The notes under the pieces were generated by a model. That model was not told the origin of the DNA. It saw nothing but the letters and a program-made list of their open reading frames with translations, and searched no databases. From positions 21,305 through 85,304 of the forward strand of contig JAJDCZ010000010.1 in the NCBI GenBank assembly GCA_029260555.1: DNA of 64,000 nt. The letters run 5' to 3'. Source of the DNA: Phycisphaerales bacterium. GTDB lineage: Bacteria > Planctomycetota > Phycisphaerae > Phycisphaerales > UBA1924. Shown one piece after another: positions 7,486 to 19,400 of the stretch. Position numbers and translations under genes: made by a program. Numbering within the stretch: position 1 is the stretch's first letter; the number at the start of each line of letters is the position of its first letter.

Positions 7486-10400
7486 ATGCACCGGCGGAAA
7501 ATTGCTGTATTTGTCTCGACCCTCGCGATCGTGTGGAGCACATCGCAGGGGCTCGCCCAGAACGATCAACTCGCATCGAGCGGCACACAAAACGCTCAGC
7601 CTGACGAACAGACCGTTCAACCTCGCATCTCATTTAACTTCAAAGATGCGCCGCTTGATCAGGTTCTTGATTTCTTCTCAAGAGAAACAGGTCTCTCCAT
7701 CATCTTCCAGACACCTGCTCCCAAAGGCGTGATGACCTTCATCAGCCCCAGAGACTACGACCTGGCTGAAGCCATCACGATCCTCAACCTAAACCTTCAG
7801 CTGCAAAACGCCAGGCTCACCAAAGAAGATACATATCTTTACCTTCGGACCATCGATGAAGCCGCCCGTCAACCCGAAGCTTCATCGCAAGGCTTCACCC
7901 CCGACAGCTTCGTCACACTCTATCTGCCTCTGGACAATGCCAATGCCAAAGATGTTGCTGAGCAGATCAAGCCGCTCATCTCAAAGTATGGCAAGGTTCT
8001 CTCCCTCCCTGCACAAAACTTGCTCATTCTCGTAGAGACCGCTACTCAAAGTCAGCGCCTCAGACAAATCATCTCTGCGATTGATGCTGTCAGACCTGCT
8101 GATGCAGGCACTCAGATATTCCCCATCACCAATGCCAAAGCATCTGACCTCGTCACAACGCTTCGCCTGCTCGTTCCCGAGCGCGAAAAAACCACCATCA
8201 TCGACAAACAAGGCAAGCCTCAGGTTATCGATGACATGACCAAGCCGCCTCTGATTCTTCAGCCTGATGCACGATCCAACAGCATCATCGCTGTCGGTTC
8301 ACCTGCAAAGCTCAGCCAAGTCCAACAACTCGTCACCATCATGGATTCTCCCGAGGGGGTGTTGACTGGTCGCAAACTCATCACCTTTACTCTCACCCAC
8401 GCAAGCACCAGTGATATACAGCGCCAACTCACAAGCCTCTTTTCAGGTCTTGAACCAAGAGCCCAGCCCCGCATCCTGCCTCTGGCAGATGTTTCAAAAA
8501 TCGCTATTCTCGGCACTCCCGATCAGATCATTCAAGCCTCATCTTTGATCTCTGAGATCGACCCTCCTTCTGGAGATCCAGCCGATTCTGCAAACACCCA
8601 TCGGCAGACGGTTCGCCTGCCATTGAAGTACATCAAGCCTCAAAGCATTCAGCCTCTGGTCAGTCGTCTGCTGACACCTCGTCAGAACCAGGTGCTTCGC
8701 TACGCAACCTCGCCAGATCAGCAAAGCATCATCGTCACAGGCCCCTCTGCAGATGTCGATTCGTTCACAAAGCTCGTTTCGAGTCTTGACAACGAACCTC
8801 AACAGGACCGTGAGATCCGTCTGGTTCATGTTGCTTCTCAAGATCCCCAGGCTGCCCTCAATCGCGCACTGGAACTCTACGAACTGGTCCGCGAGCAGGA
8901 TACTTCTCCACTGTCTACCAGCCTTGATGCTTCTTCTTCCACCCTCACCCTCGTCGCAACCCGAGAAGTGCTCGATCGTTTCACAACCATCCTTCGATCT
9001 GTTCAAGATACACAAACTGTTCAGCGTGAAACCCGCACTTACGAAATCAAAAGTTCCAAGCCAAGCAAGGTCGCATCCAAAATCACCCGGCTCGCTCGCT
9101 CGCTTCTGAAGCCAGACGATGGCTCACCCTACGCTGAGCCTCGCATCGAACCGCTAGACGAGCTTGATCAACTCATCGTCCACGCAACCCCAAGCCAGTT
9201 CAGCGTCATTGAAGAACTCATCACCAAACTCGATGAGCCCGAGCCTGGCACCGACCAATTCCGCATCGTGCCTGTCACAACTGGCAATCCACAGGAACTG
9301 GCAAACCGCACACTCGAACTCTACAACCAGCAAATCCAAGGCCTTGACGAAACCATCGCAGGCCCCATCGCCGTTCAAGTCGACCAGGCAAGTGGCAGCC
9401 TTCTTCTCAAAGGCTCAGCCGGAGGCATCTCCCGCTACACCGCTCTGCTCAACCAGATGCAGCAGCTCGTCCCGCCTACCCGCAACACCCAGCTCACCGA
9501 AATCCGCTTTGCTAAAGCGCAGGATGTCGCCACATCTCTCAAGGAACTTTTAGCTGGTGCTGATTCAATCGAACCCAGTAGAAAAGCACCCGAGCCCACT
9601 ATTCAGGTCATCGATCGCCTCAACTCGCTTCTGGTCACTGCTGAACCCGCTCAGCACAAGATCATTTCAGATTTTATTCGGAGGCTGGATCAGCTAGAAC
9701 CCACAGACCTGCCGCCGTTGAAACTCTTGCAGGTACGCACTGCAGATGCCGTCGCAATCGCATCGATGCTTTCTGCACAGTATGGTAAACGCGCTCAGAC
9801 TGATCGCGTCTCAAGACCCGTCGATGTGCGCGCTGATACTGCAACCAACACACTCATAGTCTCTGCCCACGCAGAGCTCTTCGATGAAATCAAAGCCTTC
9901 GTCGAAGAGATCAACCGTGATCAAGACGAGGGTCCCACTCGCGAGACGGTTCTGTTCCCACTCAAGGTTGCCAAAGCTGTCGATGTCGCAAAAGCCATGA
10001 GCACACTCTATCCCCAGCCTCCCATGCCCCGTGACCGCCGAGGCAACCCGATGCCCTGGCTTCAAAAACCCCGCGAAGTCACCGTCTCAGCAGACCCCAG
10101 CTCAAACTCGCTGATCATCGATGCCCCCTCAGAGCGGATTGTCTCGATCAAAGCACTCGCCGAAAAGCTGGATCGTGTCGAGCTCCCTCCCGTTGCTGAT
10201 ATTCGCACCTACCACATCGTCGGTGCTGAGATCAACTCTGTTTCCCGCACACTGACCGCTCTTGCCAGGCAAGGCATGCTCTCTGGCCCGGTTCAGCCCG
10301 GCAAACAGCCCGTCAAGGTGCTTGTCGAAGCCGAGCCTTTGAGTTCAACGCTGATCGTCGCGGGCGATGATGTCACCTTCAGCCGTGTCGAAAAAATGCT

Positions 10401-13400
10401 CGAAGATCTCATCGCTGTGCCTGTAGAGCGCCAACTTCGCATCGTCCCCATTGCCAATGCTGACGCAGCTACAGTCAAAGATCGCGCACTATTAATTTAC
10501 AACACGCAGATTGAGTCCATCCCTGATGCCTCCCCTGTGAATGTGACAATCAATGATTCGACCAACTCGCTTGAAGTCGTCGCAGATTCCCAGGCGATGT
10601 CCCGTTTCATGCGTGTGCTCGATGAACTGCAAAGACAGACAGGCCCCGCCCGTGATCTGCGCATGATCGAGCTTCGTTACGCCAAAGCTGATCAAGTCAT
10701 TTCATTCTTGCAGGACATGGTCTCGACCACCCAGTCTCTCACGCTTCGTAACGGCCCCGAACCCGTCTTTGAAGCCATCGAAGCAACAAACTCGCTCATG
10801 ATCGCTGCCCAGCCCGATCAGTTTGTCATCATCGAACAACTGGTGCGGAGTCTTGACAATCAGCAATCCGCCGATCGACCTCCCCTGAGAATTCTCAGAC
10901 TCCGAACCACCGATGCTGCCAACCTCGCCAGCATCCTCCAAAAATCGTACCAGGCTCGCTCCGTAGAGCAGCGTGCCAAACTCCCCGTCGATGTTCAGGC
11001 AGACATCGCGACCAACACACTGGTCATCTCCGCTCATCCTGATGTGTTTCCCGAGATCGAGTCCATTGTCAATCAACTCAACGAAACACAGTCGCTCGAT
11101 GACAATGATCGAGAGATCCGCATCTTCCCCCTCAAGTTTGCCCGGGCTGAGGAACTCGCCAAAACCATCGACGAGATGTTCCCCGAGCCTCCCATGCCCT
11201 TTGAAAGAGACCGTCGGGGCAACTCGCGCCCCAGACCTGATCTCAGGCAACCCAAGGAAGTCTTTGTTCGCGCAGATCCAGGCACCAACTCGCTCATCGT
11301 TGACGCACCCTCCAAAAGATTGGCGGGCTTTGAGCAGATCGTTTCGTCACTCGACAAGCAAAACCCAGCAGAAAATGTTGAACTACGCACCTACCGCGTT
11401 CTTCAGGCCGATCTCAACGCTGTCGCAAAAACTCTCAAAGATCTATCCTCCCGCGGCGCCCTTGGTGGTCCCAGCGGCTCTCCCATCTCCATCAACATAG
11501 AACCCAAGACCAGGCTTCTCATCGTCAGTGGTCCCGGTGAAATATTCAATGCCGTCGAGCGCGTGCTCAGCGAGCTTGAAACCGCTCAAGACCGCCCCAG
11601 CACCACGATGTCCATTTATCACCTCAAGCACGCGCGGGCTGAGCGTCTTCAACCCCTGCTTGAACAACTGCTCATCACCCGTGCCCGCGATACCATCGCT
11701 GAAGATGGCGCTGTCATAGTCAACTACGAATCTCTCATTGATGTCGCAGCTGATGTCGCTTCCAACACACTCATCATCTCCGCCCCAGTTGAACTTCAAC
11801 AACTTGCTGAGCAGCTCGTCAAATCACTGGACACTGAAAACGCAGCCATCGGGAAAGCCATCATCCGCGTGCTCCCTCTCAGCTACGCTGAGGCTTCACA
11901 AGTTGCCTCAGCACTCAACTCAGTCCTTCCTCGGATCGAGTTGCCCACGGGTGGCAAGGTCACCGTGTTGGCAGCTGCTGGTTCCAATGCCCTCATGCTC
12001 ACAGGTGCTGAAAAAGATCTCAAAATCGTTCAGTCCATCATCGAGCCTCTGGATGCCAAGCCGATCGATGGCGACACCCCGGGCGTTGAAACCTTTGCCC
12101 TTGAAAATGCCGATGCCAGTACCATCGCCAAAACCGTAGAACGCCTGCTCATCGACCAACAGCAAGAAGACCCAAGACTCCTGGCCTTGCGCCTCCGCTA
12201 TTCCCGAGGTCGTGGTGATCTCTTCAAAAAACCACGCATCCGCGTTGAAGCTGATTCTCGAACCAACTCCCTGATTGTCTCAGGCCCAAGCGCAACCGTC
12301 GCGCTTGCTAAAACCGTCATCCAGAGGCTCGATCAACCTGCTACGCAGACCGAGCGTATTGTCATGACCTTCACGCCCAAGCGAGCCGACCCACGCAATC
12401 TCGCTCAATCCGTTCAGCGTGTTGCCAACTCCACCATGCCCAAAGGCCGCGTGCCTCTGGAACTGGTCGCCGAACCCCGTTCCGCCAGCGTCGTCGTCAT
12501 AGGCACCCAGGATCAGGTCACTCAGGCAGTCAGGCTTCTGGGCGAGTTTGATGACCGCACACCCGCGCTCCCTCGTGTCGAGGTCCGCGTCTTTGATATC
12601 ACCAACATTGATGCCGCAGCGGTTTCTTCAACGCTCTCACCGCTGCTCAACGATCGCAGCCGATGGCCCGAAGCCCTCGTCTACGCAGAACGATCGGGCT
12701 TGGTCATCCCTTCACCTCGCATCAATGTCGATGCTCAGGCCAATCGCATCATCATCAGCGCTGCCCCCCAACTCCTCTCACTCGCTCATGAACTGGTGAG
12801 TGCTCTGGATCAGCCTCAAGCAACAGGCGTGGTCGAGCTTCGCGTGTTCGCACTGCGTGAAGGGGATGCCAACTCTGTCGCAACCGCTTTGCGAACCGCA
12901 TTGACCCAAACCATTAAGCCCGGCGACCCCACCCCCGTCGTCACCCCCGAACCCATCAGCAACACCATCGTCGTCACCGCAAACGCAGATCAGCTCGAAC
13001 AAGCTCAGTTGCTTGTCTCAAAGATGGATCTCACCATCGAACCTGATGGCGTGGGTGTCAAAACCATCTATCTTCAACATGCCCAGGCTCTCGCCCTGGC
13101 TCCACTAGTCCAGCGCGTGCTCACTAAAGCCGACCCCATGGAAGGCCTGCCAGACTGGGCCAAAGCCAGCCTGCTCGCGCGCATGGCTTCACGAGGTGTC
13201 GTCAAATCTGATCAACCCGTCCGCGTCGTCGCTGAACCCCGCCTTAACGCTCTTATCGTGGGTGGTCCCGTCCCCATCCTTTCGCTTGCTGAACAAATCA
13301 TCGCCGAACTCGATCGCACAGCCAGCCAGAAACAATTAGTCAGATCCATCAAAGTCATTTCGCTGCTCAGTGCTGATGCTGCCGAGTTGGCTAAAAACAT

Positions 13401-16400
13401 TCAGGCTGTCTTTGAAGATGAAGAGACCGGGCAGCTTACACCACGCATTCGTGTTGATGTTGCCAGCAACTCGCTCATCGTGCGAGCTTCACCTGAGCAG
13501 ATGCTCACCATCGATCAGCTTGCAAAAAAAATCGACGCTGCGGCTCTTACAGGCTCGCGTCAACTCCGCATGATCCCCGTCGATCGATCCCGTGTTGATG
13601 CCAATCTCATGGCACAAACCCTCAAAAGCCTCATGGAAAAACGATCCGGCATCAAAGTTCAGATCATCACCACCGATCAACTGCTCAGTGGTCCCGATGC
13701 GCAATCTCCAGAGCCCGCATCTGATCCCAAAGCAGAACCCCTGGGTTATATCTCACCCAGAGAACAGCTCTACGAAACGCTCATGACGCTGCGCATCATT
13801 GCAGTCAGCAATCAACCTGCATCCCTCAGCACCGAACCCGAAGATACAACCTCAGAACCTGCGCAAACCATCCGCATTGCTGTCGATCCCGCGACCAACT
13901 CGCTGATCGTCATCGGCTCAGATCGACTCGCCAGCCAGATTCAGGATATGGTCCGTGCCCTTGAAAAGGAAATGCCTCGTCAGCCCACCTCGGTTCACAT
14001 CGTCTCGCTACCTCAGGCTGCAGATGCTCGTTTGCTCAAAAACCTTATCGACCAAACCGTTCGCCAGATCGGCAGGGTCACCGTCGACAACCCTACAGGT
14101 TTTACAGGGCGCGTTGCGGTCATGCCCGATCCCACTGGTGCTGCCCTCGTCGTCTGGGCCAACGAAACAGACTTTTCGCCCCTCAAAGACCTGATCGCAT
14201 CCCTCTCCAGACTTGATTCAACTAATCAACTCACCATCAAGGTGTATCCGCTTGTCAATGTCCGGGCTGATCGGGCTGTTGCAGCCATTAATGATCTGGT
14301 CAACCCAAGACCAAGAGGCCGCCTTGCCCGCCAGGTCCGCAGCTCAATGATGACGCTCGACATCCAAGGCTCAGAGGTCCAGGCACGCATCGACCCCGGC
14401 ACCGTCCGTGTCACCACCGATCCCAGCGGCTCATCAATCATCGTCGCCGCTCCCCATGAATCCATCTCACTCATCGATCGTTTCATCAGCGTCATCGACC
14501 AGAGCCCCGTCGCTGACCGCCTTGCTATCCGAAGATATGTTCTGAAAAACGCCGATGCACCAGTACTTTCCAGAACCCTCCAGACACTCATGGACTCACA
14601 AAGGCAAGGCCCCGGTGCCCGCGACATGCCTCGTGCCCGTTTCGTTGCTGACTCTCGAACCAACGCTCTGCTTGTCACTGCCAGTCAACAGCAACACGAA
14701 GAAGTTCAAAGGCTCCTGCAAACCGCTGACGCTGAAACTCCCGACGATGGCATGGAACTGGCCATCATCGCACTCCAGAATGCCGACGCAACCACCGTCA
14801 AACGCGTCGTAGAACAAGCCATCATCGGCAACGACCCCGCGAAAAAAGACCGCGTGCAGATTTCTGCAGAAAAAAACTCGAACCTGTTCGTAGTTCGTGC
14901 CAAACCTGAAGTGCTCACACAAATACGCGACATCGTAGAGCGAGTTGATTCCACTCAGGTCGCTGGTCCCCCCGTTCGCACAATCAAACTCGAACGCGCC
15001 GATGCCGGGGCTGTTGCATCCTCCCTGCAACGGTTCTTTGCCGATCGAACCCGCAACGCCTCGCGTTCTGGTCGCCGTTCTGTAAGCGCGATTACAATCA
15101 CGGGTGACCGTCGAACTGGCACACTCGTCGTCTCAGCTTCTGATGAAGACTTCGACCAGATCAAATCCCTGGCAGCCTCTTTCGATGCACCCGAATCATC
15201 TCGTGAAATGCAGTTCCGTATCGTGCCTCTGAAACAGGCCCGTGTCTCTGATATTGCAGATACTCTCCAGAACATCACCTATGAACTTCAGTATGAGCGC
15301 ATGTACAGCTCTCGCAGAGGCCGGCAATCTCAACAATCATCCGAAGACCGATTCTTTATCGAAACCAATGAACGAACCAACACTGTGCTGGTGATGGGCG
15401 AAGGTCCAATCCTTGACACTGTACTCTCTATCATCGAAAAACTTGATCAGCCACCCTCAGATCAGACCATCAAAATCGTCAAGGCAATTCCCGTAGAAAA
15501 TGCTGATCTTGATGCATTGAGCCGGATTATTCAGTCCTCATTCTCCACCCCGGGCTGGCGTTTTTGGCGAGGCCCCGATCCCGATGGTATCCAGGTCCAG
15601 ATCGATCGCCGTAGGCGGCTGCTCATCCTTGTTGGCAAACAGCCCATAGTTGAACAGGCCCTGGGCTACATCGCCCAGCTGGACGAAGCCTCCGGCAAAC
15701 CCAATCAAACCATCCAGTCCATCGCCCTGCAATACGCTCAGGCAGACCGGGCGGCTCGCAGCCTCACCCAGTTCTTCCGCGCCCGTGCTCGCGCTCAAGG
15801 GCTTCGAGGCGATGAAGTAACCATCATCGGCTCCCGCGATGGCAATGTTCTGATCGTCTCCGCGGATGAAGAGTCACTGACCATGGTCAATGAACTTGTT
15901 GAGCAAATTGATCATCCAGATATTGGCGATGACCGCTCCTTTGCTGTCTACGAACTGGCCAACGCCGATGCGCGTGAAACCGCCCAGGCTCTTCGTGCCA
16001 TGTTCCCCCGTTCCCAAAGACCCGAAGACCGCATCCTCATTACACCCCGGCCCACCACCAACTCGCTGATCGTTTCTTCGCCAGCAGACAAGCTCGATCG
16101 CGTCAAGGAACTCGTCGATCAACTCGATGCCCCGCCGAACACTGACAATGTTCAGATGGCGACCATCGCCCTGGAATCAGCTCGTGCAAATGAAGTCGCT
16201 AAAGCGCTCAAGTCCGCTTTGCCAGCTTCAATTAAGGTCACCATCACACCTCTGGCCAGATCCAACGCCTTGTGGGTTACAGGCTCAGCAGAGTCCATCG
16301 ATCTTGTCCGCCAGCGCGTCGCTGATCTGGATATCAAACCCACACAACCCATGATCTCGTTCAGGCGAATCAAGCTTGATCACGCAATCGCATCGGAACT

Positions 16401-19400
16401 TTCTTACACGCTCAACCGCCTGAGTCGCCAATGGCCAAGACAACCGGGTGACCCCGCACCCAGCATCGACTACAACGATTCGGACAACACCCTTGCCATC
16501 TCCGCAACACCCGCTGAGATGGATCAAATCGAAAAGATGATCGAACAACTCGACATCCAATCAGAGTCGCCCATGGTCACCGAGTTCGTCAAACTCAAGT
16601 TCGCGGATTCTGAACAAATCGTAAAGGCCCTCAAGGTTTTCTATGGCCCATACGCCTTCGCCGCTCAGACCCCCGGTGCTACTCGGGTCGCCATGGTCGC
16701 TGATCCGTCCTCAAACTCGTTGATCATCAGCGCCCCCCAGGAAGAATGGGACGGCATCCGCGAACAACTCGCTGCCCTTGATACCGAAGAATACGATGTC
16801 TCTCGCCAACTCAAAATCCTGCCTCTCAAATACGCCGATGCCCAGAGTCTCGCTCGCGCGCTCAACGATGGCTTCCGTGCTCCGCTTCAGGATCAAATCA
16901 AACGCGACCAACTCGAACGCCAGAACACCAAAAGTAACCGTCCAAAGGACAATGGCTCAAATGCCTTGCCCGTTCTGGTTCCCAACGAAGGCGCTCCGGC
17001 AGTCTCAGCCGAGATCCAGACCAACTCGCTGCTCGTGTTTGCAAGTCGGACAGACTTCCTCCGCATTCAGGAGATCGTCACTCAGCTTGATCAGCCAGAG
17101 TTCACAAATCTGCCCACCCCGCATGTCATTCCGCTTGATTCCGGTCGTGCATCAACCATCGCTGCTGCTGTACGCGAGATGTTCCGCACTCAAAGCACAG
17201 GTCGAAACCAGGGCGTGCGATCCGTCATTGTCTTTGGAGACGACGCTTCCAACTCGCTCATTATCCGCGCGGGTGAAAACGACTTTGCCCTCATCCAGGA
17301 ACTCGTCGCATCAATACAACAGCAGGAAGATCGCTCACGGGCAGATGTCCGTGTCCTCCCCCTGATCAACATACCTGCTGCGCGAATCGCCCCCACGCTG
17401 CTCAAGGCTTTTTCTCCAACAGCCTCTCAGCAAGGTCAGACCATCGCCATCCAGATCGACCGCGACTCCAACTCGCTTCTCATCACTTCCAGCAAACAAC
17501 TTTTCGATCAAATCAAAGCCGTCGCCCAAACACTTGATGACCAAAACGATCAAGATGAACAAGATCCCGATGATCAAAGCATCATCCCCACGCCCGGCAT
17601 CGGCCAAAGCGTTCACATCACCGAACTCGTGAATAACGCACCACAAGCCATGAAAAGTCTGCTCGAATCGCTAGGCGTCACCAGAGCCCAGCCCGCAGAT
17701 CGCCCCGGCATCGTCGCTGAACCCGTTATCATCGTCGCTTTAACCAATCAGCGTGCCATCGCCATTGTTGCAAGCCACGCTGATGGAAAGCGTTTGCTCT
17801 CTCTCATAAAAACCCTCGACACCCAGCCCATCAACACCGAGCAATCGCTCAGCCTCGTCCCTCTCCAGATCGCTTCTGCTGATGGTGTCGTTGCCACCCT
17901 TCGCAAAATGCTTCAACCCGCTCAAGATGCTTCTGGATCACCCGCTGCACAGGCTCTTGCTGAGCAGGTCCGCCGGCTTCAACTGACACTCCAAGGCATC
18001 GCCTCTGATCCCGTCGAACTCGACCTCACCGCACCCATCCGTCTCATTCCCGATACGCAAATCAACGCGGTGATCGTCGGTTCAACACCTGCCAATGTTG
18101 CTGCCATCAGTGAGATCATTCGCACGCTGGACACCATGCCCATAGGTCAGGCTGTCGTTGTCAGGTTCTTTCCCCTTGACAATGCTTCCAGCACGCGCAT
18201 CAAACGCATCCTCGATGATCTCTTTGCCAAAGGCAAGGTTCTGGGCAAGCTTCCCGGGATCAAACGCCAGGCACTTCCAAGCTCAGCCACAGGTCAGGCT
18301 CTTGCGGGCGAAATCGCCATCTCCGTAGATGATCGTACCAATACGCTCATCGCTGCAGGCACAGAAGAAGCAGTGACACTCGTTGAAATCCTTGTCAATC
18401 AACTGGACAACAACGAAACCACATCATGGGTTCAACCCAATCTGATTCAACTTAAACATGCCGATGCCTCCCGTCTTGCTGACAAACTCAACGAAGTTCT
18501 TGTCAAGGGGATTGCATCTTCCAGCGATTCACTCGGGCTGCAACGCCAGATCGCCAGACTTCGCGTGCTCCCAGATGGTAATCAGGGTGATCCCATTCAG
18601 ACCGATCTGTTCACTCCTCTCACTGGCCTTATCATCTCTGCTGAACCTCAACTTAACGCATTAATCGTTGTTGGTTCCCAAGCCAATACCTCAGCTGTCA
18701 TTGCACTAGCCAAGATGCTCGATGTTCCCCAGGCTTCTGCAAGCAACACCGTTCGCGTCTTTCCTCTTGAACATGCTGCAGCTGATCGTATCCTCAGCAT
18801 CATTCAAGGCGTGTTCGATCAACGCGAAAAATCCATCGACACCAGACCCGAAGATCGTCTCATGGCAGTGGCAGATTCTCGAACCAACGCCCTCATCGTC
18901 TCCACCAGCCCGCGAAGCTTCAGCATCCTGGAAAGCCTGCTCAAAACGCTCGATGGCCCGGATGCAAGCTTCACCGTCAACCTTCATATCATCCCCATCA
19001 TCGGCGCCGATGCTCGCCAGATCGCCCCGCTGGTCCAAAGGCTCATGAAAGAAAGACTCGCAGGTCAAAAACAAAGCGGCCGCGTCCGTTCTCCCAACGA
19101 TACTTTCACCGTCGCTGCTGAACCCACCACCAACTCGCTCATCATCGCTGCCAGCAATGAAAACTTCCAGATGATTCGTGATCTTCTCGATACCCTCATG
19201 GGCGATGCACAAACCCTCTCCTCTGCTGAGCGCGTCGAGCTTATCCCCGTCTCGTCAGGAACCGCTGACGACATCGCGTCATGGATCAACGAAATCTATG
19301 CTCAAAAAGAAAACATCCGCAGAGGTCCTAAGGCCGTCACAGTGTTGTCCAACAACAGGCTCAACACGCTCATCGTCAGTGGTACAGATGCCGACATCCA

